64,000 bases of DNA, from positions 124,001 to 188,000 of the forward strand of contig NZ_JADKYB010000012.1 of NCBI RefSeq assembly GCF_016918855.1, read 5' to 3'. Position numbers and translations under genes: made by a program. This DNA is from Actinacidiphila acididurans. Lineage in GTDB: Bacteria > Actinomycetota > Actinomycetes > Streptomycetales > Streptomycetaceae. This document shows, one piece after another, positions 8,753 through 18,024 of the stretch (positions are counted from its first letter, which is position 1; every line of letters starts with the position of its first letter). The notes below the pieces were generated by a model. That model had not been told where the DNA came from, did not search any database, and saw only the letters and a program-made list of their open reading frames with translations.

Positions 8753-9532
8753 GTGTCCGGCTCACCGGAAGGCCCCGAGGACGCCGAGCGAGGCCGTGCG
8801 GCCTCGCTCGCGGCCGTGACCGCTCGCGGGCTCACCCGCGGCGTACGCGGCTCCGCCCGCAGGGGCGGCCGCAAGGCCCGGGTCGGCATCGGAGCACTCG
8901 CCGAGCGGCTGGTCGAGACCGCGCCCCGTATTCCGGTGCGCGACCTCACGACGCTGCGCAGGCACTTCCCGGGGCTCGGCCCCGAGGAGATCGCGGACCG
9001 GCTGATCGCCGCCGCGGTCAAGGGCACGATGACGGTCGGCGCCGGGGTGGGCGCCGCCGCGATGCTGCCCGCACCGCCGGCCATGCCGGCCGAAGTGGCC
9101 GCCGAGACCCTCGGTGTGGCCGCCATAGAGTTCAAGCTCATCGCCGAGCTGCACGAGGTCTACGGACTGCGCGCGCCCGGCAACGCACGGGAGCGCGCGT
9201 CCGCCTACCTCTGGTCCTGGACCGAGCAGCGCGGTATCGACGCCCCGAGGCTGTCCACGGTCAGCGTCGCCCTGAGCACCTCCATGAAGAAGGAGATGCG
9301 GCAGCGGCTGGTGCGCCGGACCCTGAAGCACAGCCCCGCGCTCACGCCCTTCCTGATCGGCGCCAGCGTCGGCGCCCTGCTCAACCGGCGCGACACCCGC
9401 CGGCTCGCCGAGCACGTACGACGCGACCTGCGCGCCGCCCAGCGCCCCTGGGACGAGCTGCCCCAACTTCCCGGCGCCCCCACCGGCCCCTCCGGTCAGG
9501 GCCCGGTGGACGAGGCCCCGCCGCTCGACTGA
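8753..9532 (+). CDS. Conserved hypothetical protein
   Basis: A 259-residue protein starting at GTG 8753, 14 bases after the DUF4193 stop. The basic N-terminus (RGVRGSARRGGRKARVGIG) is followed by a helical region with two weakly hydrophobic segments: a Gly/Ala/Pro-rich one near residues 93-125 and another near 200-212 (PFLIGASVGALLNRR). The tail is Pro-rich. Peripheral or monotopic membrane association is plausible. I do not recognise a catalytic motif. Spacing suggests co-transcription with the gene before it. Confidence 0.75.
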   Translation: MSGSPEGPEDAERGRAASLAAVTARGLTRGVRGSARRGGRKARVGIGALAERLVETAPRIPVRDLTTLRRHFPGLGPEEIADRLIAAAVKGTMTVGAGVGAAAMLPAPPAMPAEVAAETLGVAAIEFKLIAELHEVYGLRAPGNARERASAYLWSWTEQRGIDAPRLSTVSVALSTSMKKEMRQRLVRRTLKHSPALTPFLIGASVGALLNRRDTRRLAEHVRRDLRAAQRPWDELPQLPGAPTGPSGQGPVDEAPPLD

Positions 9533-9581
9533 GGGCCTGGCCGAGGGCGATCGGCGCCGCCGCCCGGGGGCCCGTACGGCC

Positions 9582-10178
9582 TCAGCCCGCGGCGCCCTGA
9601 TCCGTAACGCCGTCACCGGTGCCCGTACCGCTTCCCGCGGCGCCTGTGCCGCCCGTACGGCCACTCGCCGCCCGTGCCGCCACCAGGGCGTCCGCCAGCC
9701 GCTGCGGCGCCCGGGTGGACAGGTACAGGTAGGGCGTGGGGTCCGCCGGGTCGGTCACCGTCACCTTGAGCGCGGTCGGCACGTAGGAGCGCAGCAGCAT
9801 GAAGGCGCGCGGGTCGGCCTTGTGCGACCGCCAGGCCAGCGCCTCGTCGCGGTCCAGCACGACCGGCTCGCCCAGCGCCGACAGCGGCACCCGCGCCTTG
9901 CCCGCCACCAGTGAGCCGGCCACCACCCGGATCCGCGCGGACCCGTAGGAGCTGACCGCGGCCATCGCCAGCGCCGCGCCGCCCGCGAGCCCGGCCAGCA
10001 TCGCCAGCGGCCCGAAGGGATAGACGACGATCGCCATCGCCACCCCCAGGCCGATCGCCATCGCCCACCACGAGCGCGGCGCGGTCAGCCGCTCGTCGTA
10101 CGGCCGCGCGAGGCCGGTCGTGGCGGGCCGGGGAGCGGCGGGGGAACCGGGGGAGACACCGGGAAGGGCACCAGACAT
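9582..10178 (-). CDS. DUF3093 membrane protein
   Basis: The 198-residue protein has a short Pro-rich N-terminus, then YDERLTAPRSWW followed by two tandem membrane helices (about residues 38-80). A soluble domain with the family-typical pattern LRSYVPTALKVTVTDPADPTPYLYLSTR follows. Function is unknown; DUF3093 genes commonly neighbour dut in Streptomyces, as here. The tail is Gly/Thr-rich low complexity. It is divergent from the thioesterase gene and convergent with the gene on the left. Confidence 0.85.
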   Translation of the reverse strand: MSGALPGVSPGSPAAPRPATTGLARPYDERLTAPRSWWAMAIGLGVAMAIVVYPFGPLAMLAGLAGGAALAMAAVSSYGSARIRVVAGSLVAGKARVPLSALGEPVVLDRDEALAWRSHKADPRAFMLLRSYVPTALKVTVTDPADPTPYLYLSTRAPQRLADALVAARAASGRTGGTGAAGSGTGTGDGVTDQGAAG

Positions 10179-10430
10179 GGCACCAGACTGCCATGCCCCC
10201 CTGTGCGGGCCCCGAAGGGACCCGTCGGGGCACCGGGCGGGCCCCCGGAACCGGCCGTTTCCCGGCCCGGAGCCGGCCCGTGGTACGTCCGGAGCCGCCC
10301 CCGCGACCGGGCCGCCGACCGACCCCCGGCACGCCCCCGCACAGGCCGTGAAACCTGCCCCGGAACCGGCCGCCGAACCTGTGAGGCCGCGGGACGGGAA
10401 AGGATCGCCCAGGAGGGTAGGGTCTGCGGC

Positions 10431-11036
10431 GTGAGTGCAGCCACCATGCCCCCGGGCCCCGAGCGGCCCGGACTGACTCCGCCGCCCGATGCCGCGGCGC
10501 CCGTACGCCACCGCGACGCACCCGCCCCCGGCGAGCTGCTCGGGTCGCACTACGACCAGTGCTTCGGCTGCGGCGAGGACCAGGCCCATGGACTGCACCT
10601 GGTGACCACGGCCGGCGAAGGCGTGAGCGTCACTGCCGAGTTCACCGTCCGCCCCGCCCACCAGGGCGCCCCGGGCCTCGCGCACGGCGGCGTGCTCGCC
10701 TCCGCCCTGGACGAGACGCTCGGCTCGCTGAACTGGCTGCTGCGCACCATCGCGGTCACCGGCCGCCTGGAGACGGATTACGTCCGCCCGGTGCCGGTCG
10801 GCGCCACCCTGCACCTGGCCGCCCGCTGCCACGCGGTGGCCGGGCGCAAGATCTTCAGCACCGCCGAGGGCCGGATAGGCGGTCCCGACGGGCCGCTGGC
10901 GGTGCGCGCCGACGCGCTGTTCGTCGAGGTCAAGGTCGACCACTTCACCACCCACGGGCGGCCGGACGAGATCCGGGCCGCGATGGCCGACCCCGACCAG
11001 GACAAGGTCACCCGCGCCTTCGAGGTGAACCCGTGA
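10431..11036 (+). CDS. PaaI-type hotdog thioesterase
   Basis: This 201-residue protein has a Pro-rich leader and one hotdog domain (about 40-190). CFGCGEDQAHGLHL and AHGGVLASALDETLG are the family signatures, the second holding the acidic residue that polarises water for acyl-CoA hydrolysis. The acyl substrate is unknown. The GTG start is the first in-frame candidate after AGGAGGG, though that spacing is long; an ATG at 10446 is the alternative. It precedes dut by 22 bases and is likely in the same transcript. Confidence 0.85.
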   Translation: MSAATMPPGPERPGLTPPPDAAAPVRHRDAPAPGELLGSHYDQCFGCGEDQAHGLHLVTTAGEGVSVTAEFTVRPAHQGAPGLAHGGVLASALDETLGSLNWLLRTIAVTGRLETDYVRPVPVGATLHLAARCHAVAGRKIFSTAEGRIGGPDGPLAVRADALFVEVKVDHFTTHGRPDEIRAAMADPDQDKVTRAFEVNP

Positions 11037-11058
11037 GCCGCGGGCGCGAGGAGTCCCG

Positions 11059-11589
11059 GTGAGCGCCGTCCGTCCCCCGGTGGACGTCCTGCTGCGGCGC
11101 CTGGACCCGGCCGTGCCCGTGCCCTCGTACGCGCACCCCGGCGACGCCGGCGTGGACCTGGTGACCACCGAGGCCGCCGACCTGGCGCCCGGCGAGCGCG
11201 CCGTGCTGCCCACCGGCATCGCCCTCGCGCTGCCCGACGGGTACGCGGCCTTCGTGCATCCCCGCTCGGGTCTGGCCGCCCGGTGCGGAGTGGCCATGGT
11301 GAATGCCCCGGGAACGGTCGATGCCGGGTACCGTGGAGAGATCAAGGTGATCGTGGTCAATCTCGACCCGCGCGAGAATGTCAGGTTCGAGCGGGGCGAC
11401 CGGATCGCCCAATTGGTCGTCCAGCAGGTCGAGCGGGTCAGGTTCCACGAAGTGGCGGAGCTGCCCGGCTCCGCCCGGGCCGCGGGGGGCTTCGGCTCCA
11501 CGGGGGGTCACGCCGCGGTGGAGACGCCGCGGACGGACACGTCCACCAATGAATACGCATCGGTCCTCAGCGACCGGGAAGGACAGTAA
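11059..11589 (+). CDS. dut: dUTP diphosphatase (dUTPase)
   Basis: A trimeric all-beta dUTPase, 176 residues, that hydrolyses dUTP to dUMP and keeps uracil out of DNA. The five family motifs are present in order: HPGDAGVDL, HPRSGLA, the uracil-binding segment NAPGTVDAGYRGEI, GDRIAQLVV and the C-terminal Gly-rich lid GGFGSTGG. About 20 extra residues follow the lid. The GTG at 11059 follows AGGAGTCCCG. Only one base separates its stop from the next start. Confidence 0.95.
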   Translation: MSAVRPPVDVLLRRLDPAVPVPSYAHPGDAGVDLVTTEAADLAPGERAVLPTGIALALPDGYAAFVHPRSGLAARCGVAMVNAPGTVDAGYRGEIKVIVVNLDPRENVRFERGDRIAQLVVQQVERVRFHEVAELPGSARAAGGFGSTGGHAAVETPRTDTSTNEYASVLSDREGQ

Positions 11590-11590
11590 C

Positions 11591-12355
11591 GTGTTCCGTC
11601 GTCGCAAGGAGCGCGCAGCCGCCGACGAATTCGACGAGGCCGAGGGCCCGGAGGAGGCGGCCGAGGAGAGCGCGGAGCAGGACGACTCCGCCCCGTCGCG
11701 GTACAACCTTCCGGCCGCCCCGCGCCCCGACGGGCCGTGGGACGTCAGCGAGGTCAACGACGCAGGCAACGGCCGGGTGGACCTCGGCGGCCTGTTCGTC
11801 CCCGGGGTCGACGGCATGGAGCTGCGGGTCGAGGTGGCCGGTGAGTCCATCGTCGCCGCGACCGTGGTGCTGCGGGACAGCGCCATCCAGCTGCAGGCGT
11901 TCGCCGCCCCGAAGTCCGAGGGCATCTGGGGTGAGGTGCGCGAGGAGATCGCCGCCGGCATCACCGAGCAGGGCGGCATCGTCGACCAGGTCGAGGGACC
12001 GCTCGGCTGGGAGCTGCGGGCGCAGGTGCCCGTGCAGCTGCCCGACGGCACCAATGGCGTCCAGCTCGTCCGGTTCGTCGGCTCCGACGGCCCGCGCTGG
12101 TTCCTGCGCGGAGTGATCTCCGGGCAGGGCGCGGTGCAGCCGGGTGCCGCGGGGGTGCTCGAGGCCGTCTTCCGCGACACCGTGGTCGTCCGCGGCGAGG
12201 CCCCGATGGCGCCGCGCGACCCGGTCGTGCTCAAGCTGCCCAACGACGCCCAGATGGTGCCGGACGGCACCGCGCCCGACCAGGGCCGGTCCTCGAAGTT
12301 CGGGGACGGCATCGACCCGATGCGGCGCGGCCCGGAGATCACCGAGCTGCACTGA
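11591..12355 (+). CDS. DUF3710 family protein
   Basis: A 254-residue protein with a basic start (FRRRKER), a strongly acidic low-complexity stretch (about residues 12-40) and a conserved globular domain that includes GPWDVSEV and WFLRGVISGQGA. DUF3710 proteins follow dut in most streptomycetes; function is unknown. The GTG at 11591 comes one base after the dut stop, showing tight coupling. The acidic segment may mediate protein contacts. Confidence 0.88.
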   Translation: MFRRRKERAAADEFDEAEGPEEAAEESAEQDDSAPSRYNLPAAPRPDGPWDVSEVNDAGNGRVDLGGLFVPGVDGMELRVEVAGESIVAATVVLRDSAIQLQAFAAPKSEGIWGEVREEIAAGITEQGGIVDQVEGPLGWELRAQVPVQLPDGTNGVQLVRFVGSDGPRWFLRGVISGQGAVQPGAAGVLEAVFRDTVVVRGEAPMAPRDPVVLKLPNDAQMVPDGTAPDQGRSSKFGDGIDPMRRGPEITELH

Positions 12356-12497
12356 GCCGGACCGCGGCGCCGCTCGCGTCGCCTCGTCGACCATTGCACC
12401 GGCCACCCGGTCGCCGATACGTTTCGGTGGCCGGGTGATCTTTTCGGTCGTTTCGACCGGGTGGTCCTTCGCCGGCAGGGGCGGGAAGGGGGGAGCG

Positions 12498-13283
12498 GTG
12501 AGCGAGGACATGCGGGTGGGTGAGGGCGCGGTGGCCGAGGACATGGTGGTCGCCGACGGCCTGCACCGTACCTACGGCAGCGGGCAGACGGCCGTGCACG
12601 CGCTGCGCGGGGTGTCCTTCACCGTACGGCGCGGGGAGCTGGTCGCCCTCAAGGGCCGGTCCGGCTCGGGCAAGACCACCCTGCTGAACCTGGTCGGCGG
12701 CCTGGACGCGCCCGACGCGGGCACCGTGCGCATCGACGGCACCGATCCGGCGGCGCTCGGCGAGGAGGAGCGGCTGGCGCTGCGCCGGGACCGGATCGGC
12801 TTCGTCTTCCAGTCCTTCGGCCTGATCCCGATCCTGACCGCCGCCGAGAACGTGGGCGTGCCGATGCGGCTGCGCAAGGTCCCGGCGCGTGAGCGGGAGG
12901 CCCGGGTCGAGCTGCTGCTCTCCCTGGTCGGCCTGGCCGGTCACGCGGCCCAGCGCCCCACCGAGCTGTCCGGCGGCCAGCAGCAGCGGGTCGCCATCGC
13001 CCGCGCCCTGGCCAACCGCCCGCTGCTGCTGATCGCCGACGAACCCACGGGCCAGCTCGACGCCGACACCGGCCTGGCCGTGATGGAACTCCTGCGCGCC
13101 GTGGTCCGCTCCGAACACGTCACCGCCCTGGTCGCCACCCACGATCCCCAGCTCCTCACCCTCGCCGACCGTGTCCTGGAACTGCGCGACGGCGTCGTGA
13201 CCTCCGACGACGCCCGGGGCACGGCACCCGCCGCGCCGGACGGCTCCGGGGGCCCGGGAGGCGTCAAGACGCCGTCAAGGTGA
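12498..13283 (+). CDS. ABC transporter ATP-binding protein, LolD/MacB type, without adjacent permease
   Basis: The 261-residue ATPase has Walker A GRSGSGKTT, Q-loop FVFQSFGL, signature LSGGQQQRVAIARAL, Walker B LLIADEPTG and switch histidine VATHD. The signature and LIPILTAAENV region resemble the MacB/LolD branch, whose partners are large FtsX-like permeases. No permease gene lies next to it, so it must act with a distant partner or serve another role. The tail after residue 240 is Gly/Pro-rich. The GTG behind GGGAAGGGGGGAG was chosen; an in-frame ATG lies 12 bases further on. Confidence 0.88.
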   Translation: MSEDMRVGEGAVAEDMVVADGLHRTYGSGQTAVHALRGVSFTVRRGELVALKGRSGSGKTTLLNLVGGLDAPDAGTVRIDGTDPAALGEEERLALRRDRIGFVFQSFGLIPILTAAENVGVPMRLRKVPAREREARVELLLSLVGLAGHAAQRPTELSGGQQQRVAIARALANRPLLLIADEPTGQLDADTGLAVMELLRAVVRSEHVTALVATHDPQLLTLADRVLELRDGVVTSDDARGTAPAAPDGSGGPGGVKTPSR

Positions 13284-13339
13284 GCCCGGCCGGAGTAGGC
13301 TGTCCGATTTGTTCGGTTCGGTCGTTCTAAGGTCAAGGC

Positions 13340-15877
13340 ATGGCACGCGGCACGCTGCGCATATACCTCGGGGCCGCCCCGGGCGTGGGCAAGACCTACG
13401 CCATGCTCTCCGAGGCGCACCGGCGCGCCGAGCGCGGGACGGACGTCGTGGTGGGATACGTCGAGCACCATCGCAGGCCGCGCACCGAGGTCATGATGCG
13501 CGGCCTCGAGGAGGTACGCCGCCGGGAGACCGAGTACCGCGGCACCGCGCTCACCGAGATGGACGTGGACGCGATACTCCGGCGCCGGCCCGAGGTCGTC
13601 GTGGTCGACGAGCTCGCCCACACCAATGTGCCCGGCTCCCGCAATCCCAAGCGCTGGCAGGACGTCGAGGAACTGCTGGAGGCGGGCATCGACGTGGTGT
13701 CCAACCTCAACATCCAGCACCTGGAGTCGCTCGGCGACGTGGTGGAGGCCATCACCGGGGTGCGGCAGCGCGAGACCCTGCCGGACGAGGTGGTGCGCCG
13801 CGCCGACCAGATCGAGCTGGTCGACATGTCGCCCCAGGCGCTGCGCCGCCGCATGGCGCACGGCAACATCTACGCCTCCGACAAGATCGACGCGGCCCTG
13901 TCCAACTACTTCCGGCCCGGCAACCTCACCGCGCTGCGCGAGCTGGCCCTGCTGTGGACCGCCGACCGGGTCGACGAATACCTCCAGCAGTACCGCGCCG
14001 ACCACCGCATATCCGGCGTCTGGCAGGCCCGCGAACGGATCGTGGTGGGCCTGACCGGCGGACCCGAGGGCCGGACCCTGATCCGCCGGGCCGCCCGGAT
14101 GGCCACCAAGGGCTCGGGCGGCGAGATCCTGGCCGTGCACATCGTGCGCAGCGACGGCCTGGCCGTCGGCCACAGCCGCGAGCTGGCCGACCAGCGCACC
14201 CTGGTGGAGGACCTGGGCGGCACCTTCCACCAGGTGATCGGCGACGACGTGCCCGACGCCCTGCTGGCCTTCGCCCGCGGCGTCAACGCCACCCAGATCG
14301 TGCTGGGCACCAGCCGCCGCAAGACCTGGCAGTACGCCCTGGGGCCCGGGGTCGGGAGCACCGTCGCCCGCGAGTCCGGCGACATCGACGTCCACATCGT
14401 CACCCACGAGCACGCCGCCAAGGGCCGCGGCCTGCCCGCCGCCCGCGGCGCCAGACTCGGCCGCTCCCGGGTGATCGCGGGCTGGCTGACCGGGGTCGCC
14501 GGGCCGGTGCTGCTGACCCTGCTGCTCACCCACTGGCACCCGGGCATCGCCCAGGCCACCGACATGCTGCTGTTCCTGACCCTGACGGTGGCCGCCGCCC
14601 TGATCGGCGGGCTGTGGCCGGCCCTGGTCTGCGCGGCGGGCGGTTCGCTGCTGCTGAACTACTTCTTCACCCCGCCCACCCACTCCTTCACCATCGCCCA
14701 GCCCGAGAACATCATCGCCATCGTGATCTTCATCGTGGTCGGCGTCGCCGTCGCCTCCGTGGTGGACCTGGCCGCCCGGCGCACCCAGCAGGCGGCCCGG
14801 CTCGGCTCGGAGGGGGAGATCCTGTCCTACCTCGCCGGCAGCGTGCTGCGCGGCGACCGCTCGCTGGAGGCGCTGCTGGAACGGGTCCGGGAGACCTTCG
14901 GCATGGACTCGGTGGTGCTGCTGGAACGTTCCGGCGAGCACGGCCCCTGGCACTGCGCGGCCTTCGTCGGCGGCACCCCGTGCCTGCGGCCGGAGGAGGC
15001 CGACGTGGACGTGCCGGTCAGCGAGCGGCTGTCGCTGGCGCTCACCGGCCGGGTGCTGCCCGCCACCGACCGCCGGGTGCTGTCCGCGTTCGCCGCGCAG
15101 GCCGCGGTGGTGCTGGACCGGCAGCGCCTGGCCGACGCCGCCGAGCAGGCCCGCGAACTGGCCGAGGGCAACCGGATCCGTACCGCCCTGCTCGCCGCCG
15201 TCTCGCACGACCTGCGCACCCCGCTGGCCGGCATCAAGGCGTCGGTGACCTCGCTCCGCTCGGACGACGTGGCCTGGTCCGCCGAGGACGAGGCCGAACT
15301 GCTGGCCGGCATCGAGGACGGCGCCGACCGGCTGGACCACCTGGTCGGCAACCTGCTCGACATGTCCCGGCTGCAGACCGGCACCGTCACCCCGATCATC
15401 CGCGAGGCCGGGCTCGAGGAAGTGGTGCCCATGGCGCTGGGCGGGGTGCCCGAGCACAGCGTCACCCTCGACATCCCCGAGGACCTGCCCATGGTCGCCG
15501 TCGACCCCGGCCTGCTGGAGCGCGGGGTGGCCAACGTGGTGGAGAACGCCGTCAAGTACAGCCCCGACGGCGACAAGGTGCTGGTGGCCGCGAGCGCGCT
15601 CGGCGACCGGGTGGAGGTCCGGGTGGTCGACCGCGGCCCGGGCGTCCCGGAGAGCGCCAAGGAACACATCTTCGAGCCGTTCCAGCGCTACGGCGACGCA
15701 CCGCGCGGGACCGGCGTCGGGCTGGGCCTGGCGGTGGCCCGCGGCTTCGCCGAGGCCATGGGCGGCACGCTGACCGCGGAGGACACCCCCGGCGGCGGCC
15801 TGACCATGGTCTTCACCCTGCGCGCCGCGACCGGCGCCGCCGCCCGACCCGGCCTGCCGGCCACGGCCGTGACATGA
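13340..15877 (+). CDS. kdpD: KdpD potassium/turgor sensor histidine kinase (full length)
   Basis: At 845 residues this has the complete KdpD layout. The N-terminal KdpD domain (1-210) carries Walker A GAAPGVGKT. A universal-stress-type domain follows (about 235-360), then a membrane block of about four helices (380-480, DUF4118), a GAF-like region, HisKA with VSHDLRTPLAGIK (His near 622) and HATPase ending GTGVGLGLAVARG. It phosphorylates KdpE under K+ limitation or osmotic stress. kdpE follows after 91 bases. The transport genes it should control (kdpFABC) are about 40 kb away and headed by a second, truncated KdpD. Confidence 0.95.
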   Translation: MARGTLRIYLGAAPGVGKTYAMLSEAHRRAERGTDVVVGYVEHHRRPRTEVMMRGLEEVRRRETEYRGTALTEMDVDAILRRRPEVVVVDELAHTNVPGSRNPKRWQDVEELLEAGIDVVSNLNIQHLESLGDVVEAITGVRQRETLPDEVVRRADQIELVDMSPQALRRRMAHGNIYASDKIDAALSNYFRPGNLTALRELALLWTADRVDEYLQQYRADHRISGVWQARERIVVGLTGGPEGRTLIRRAARMATKGSGGEILAVHIVRSDGLAVGHSRELADQRTLVEDLGGTFHQVIGDDVPDALLAFARGVNATQIVLGTSRRKTWQYALGPGVGSTVARESGDIDVHIVTHEHAAKGRGLPAARGARLGRSRVIAGWLTGVAGPVLLTLLLTHWHPGIAQATDMLLFLTLTVAAALIGGLWPALVCAAGGSLLLNYFFTPPTHSFTIAQPENIIAIVIFIVVGVAVASVVDLAARRTQQAARLGSEGEILSYLAGSVLRGDRSLEALLERVRETFGMDSVVLLERSGEHGPWHCAAFVGGTPCLRPEEADVDVPVSERLSLALTGRVLPATDRRVLSAFAAQAAVVLDRQRLADAAEQARELAEGNRIRTALLAAVSHDLRTPLAGIKASVTSLRSDDVAWSAEDEAELLAGIEDGADRLDHLVGNLLDMSRLQTGTVTPIIREAGLEEVVPMALGGVPEHSVTLDIPEDLPMVAVDPGLLERGVANVVENAVKYSPDGDKVLVAASALGDRVEVRVVDRGPGVPESAKEHIFEPFQRYGDAPRGTGVGLGLAVARGFAEAMGGTLTAEDTPGGGLTMVFTLRAATGAAARPGLPATAVT

Positions 15878-15968
15878 CCGGCCGTGACATGGCCGGCCGG
15901 GGCGCGGGCCGGCGCGCGCGGCCCTGCGCCGGGTACGGCCGCGGCACGGCAGGCGGCGTGAGGACACC

Positions 15969-16676
15969 ATGACGACCGAGAAGAGGACGCCCATGCACCG
16001 GGTGCTGGTGGTCGACGACGAGCCGCAGCTCGTCCGGGCCCTGGCCATCAACCTGCGCGCTCGCTCCTACGAGGTGGACGCCGCGCACGACGGCGCCACC
16101 GCCCTGCGCATCGCCGCCGCCCGCCATCCCGACGTGGTCGTCCTCGACCTGGGCCTGCCCGACATGGACGGCGTCGAGGTGATCCGCGGGCTGCGCGGCT
16201 GGACCCGGGTGCCGATCATCGTGCTGTCCGCCCGCCAGGCGTCCGGGGAGAAGGTCGAGGCGCTGGACGCCGGCGCCGACGACTACGTCACCAAGCCGTT
16301 CGGCATGGACGAGCTGCTGGCCCGGCTGCGCGCCGCGGTCCGCCGGGCCACCCCCTCCGGCCCCGAGGACGACGTGGCCACGGTGGACACCGAGACGTTC
16401 ACCGTGGACCTCGCCGCCAAGAAGGTCAACCGCGGCGGCGCCGACGTCCGGCTGACCCCCACCGAGTGGCACCTGCTGGAGGTTCTGGTGCGCAACCCCG
16501 GCCGGCTGGTCGGCCAGCGGCAGCTGCTCCAGGAGGTGTGGGGCCCGGCCTACGGCACCGAGAGCAACTACCTGCGCGTCTACATGGCCCAGCTGCGGCG
16601 CAAGCTGGAGGCCGACCCGGCCCGCCCGCGGCACTTCATCACCGAGCCGGGGATGGGCTACCGCTTCGAGCCGTAG
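15969..16676 (+). CDS. kdpE: KdpE response regulator
   Basis: This OmpR-class regulator has 235 residues. The receiver carries the acidic pair in VVDDEPQ, phospho-acceptor Asp near residue 60 in VVLDLGLPDMDG and the Lys in VTKPFG; the C-terminal winged helix ends GMGYRFEP. It is the cognate partner of the upstream KdpD and is expected to activate kdpFABC. A second in-frame ATG at 15993 has a better-placed ribosome site (AGAGGA), so the first eight residues may not be translated. Confidence 0.95.
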   Translation: MTTEKRTPMHRVLVVDDEPQLVRALAINLRARSYEVDAAHDGATALRIAAARHPDVVVLDLGLPDMDGVEVIRGLRGWTRVPIIVLSARQASGEKVEALDAGADDYVTKPFGMDELLARLRAAVRRATPSGPEDDVATVDTETFTVDLAAKKVNRGGADVRLTPTEWHLLEVLVRNPGRLVGQRQLLQEVWGPAYGTESNYLRVYMAQLRRKLEADPARPRHFITEPGMGYRFEP

Positions 16677-16819
16677 CGGGCGCGGTGCCCGGGGCCGCCG
16701 CGGTGCCCGGGCCGGTTGCGGGGCCGCGGCCGCCCGCGGGCGGCGGACCGAATCCGTTCGTCCACAGGCCGCGCCCCGGGACCACCGCCGTCCGGGGTCC
16801 GGCCGGTACCCTTGCAGAC

Positions 16820-17218
16820 ATGAGTGGTGCCGTACGCCCCGACCGGCCCGCGGGCCGTTTCCGCCGCATGCTCGACCGGCTGTCCTCCTCGCCCGAGGAG
16901 CTGCACTCCGAGGAGCTGCGGCAGGAGGCGCTGGCCACCGGGTGCACCCGGATCAGCGACTGCACCGATCGTGATGTCGTGACCGTTACGGGTACGCTGC
17001 GTACGGTCACCCTCCGTCCCCGGGCGGGCGTGCCCGCGCTGGAAGCCGAAATGTTCGACGGGTCCGCCGCGCTCGACGTGGTGTGGCTGGGCCGCCGGAG
17101 CATCACGGGCATAGAGCCCGGCCGCCGCATCTTCGCCACCGGCCGGATCTCGATGAACCGGGGCCGTCCGGTGCTGTTCAACCCCAAGTACGAACTGCGT
17201 CCGGTCGGACAGGAGTGA
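16820..17218 (+). CDS. OB-fold nucleic-acid-binding domain protein
   Basis: The 132-residue protein has a helical N-terminus followed by an OB-fold (about 50-130) with the pattern VVTVTGTLRTVTL, EMFDGSAALDVVWLG and IFATGRISMNRGRPVLFNP, typical of single-strand or tRNA-type OB folds. Its target is unknown. TACCCT lies eight bases before the ATG with no ribosome site between, so a leaderless transcript is possible. The DUF3159 gene starts three bases after the stop, indicating an operon. Confidence 0.85.
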   Translation: MSGAVRPDRPAGRFRRMLDRLSSSPEELHSEELRQEALATGCTRISDCTDRDVVTVTGTLRTVTLRPRAGVPALEAEMFDGSAALDVVWLGRRSITGIEPGRRIFATGRISMNRGRPVLFNPKYELRPVGQE

Positions 17219-17221
17219 CAG

Positions 17222-17959
17222 GTGGCGTCGACCCCCAAGCAGACCCCCGTACAGGACGGTCAGCACGATCCGGAGCAGCCGGACGCGACGGCCAGGGCCG
17301 TCACCGAGGCAGCGCTCTTCGAGGCGTTCGGCGGGGTCCGCGGCATGGTGGAGACCACCGTCCCGGGCCTGATCTTCGTGGCGATCTACACCGCCGACCA
17401 CGACATCAAGATCTCCGCGCTGGCCGCTCTCGCGCTGTCGGTCGTGATGGGCGCGGCGCGGCTGGCGCAGCGCGACACCCTCAAGCACGCCTTCAGCGGG
17501 ATCTTCGGCGTCGCCTTCGGCGCGGTCTTCGCGATGATGTCGGGCAACGCCAAGAACTTCTACCTGCCCGGCATGCTCTACACCCTCGGCCTGGCCGTGG
17601 CCTACATCGTCTCGGCCGCCGCCGGCTTCCCGCTGCTCGGCCTGATCCTGGGCCCGGTGTTCCGGGAGAACCTGTCCTGGCGCAAGCGCAACCCGGGCCG
17701 GCTGAAGGCGTACACCAAGGCGAGCTGGGCCTGGGGCCTGATCCTGCTGGCCAAGTCGGCCATCCTCTTCCCGCTCTACTGGTGGGGGAACGCCACCCAG
17801 CTCGGCTGGGTCAAGGTCGCGCTCGGCATCCCGCCCTTCCTGCTGTCGGTCTACCTCACCTGGATCTTCCTGGTGAAGGCGCCGCCGCCGATCGACGTGA
17901 TCGCGGAGATGGAGGAAGCGGAGAAGGCGGAGAAGGCCCGCGCCTCCTCCGCCTCCTGA
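17222..17959 (+). CDS. DUF3159 integral membrane protein
   Basis: A 245-residue protein with five or six predicted membrane helices (about residues 45-215) between a charged N-terminus and a Glu/Lys/Ala-rich cytoplasmic tail (EMEEAEKAEKARASS). DUF3159 genes sit next to OB-fold and trkA genes in many Streptomyces; with K+ transport regulators alongside, a role in ion homeostasis is conceivable but unproven. It starts with GTG, three bases after the OB-fold gene. Confidence 0.85.
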   Translation: MASTPKQTPVQDGQHDPEQPDATARAVTEAALFEAFGGVRGMVETTVPGLIFVAIYTADHDIKISALAALALSVVMGAARLAQRDTLKHAFSGIFGVAFGAVFAMMSGNAKNFYLPGMLYTLGLAVAYIVSAAAGFPLLGLILGPVFRENLSWRKRNPGRLKAYTKASWAWGLILLAKSAILFPLYWWGNATQLGWVKVALGIPPFLLSVYLTWIFLVKAPPPIDVIAEMEEAEKAEKARASSAS

Positions 17960-18024
17960 CCGGCGACTTCCCGAGCTGAGTTCGGCGGCTCGCCCCGGCC
18001 TCGGCCCCGGCCTCTTTCCTGGGC

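Noticed and set aside
12941..16051. 1036-codon minus-strand frame opposite kdpD/kdpE
   Set aside because: It is the antisense of clearly coding kdpD and kdpE; composition is Gly/His/Gln-rich repeat-like and no domain is seen. Long antisense frames are expected at this GC content.
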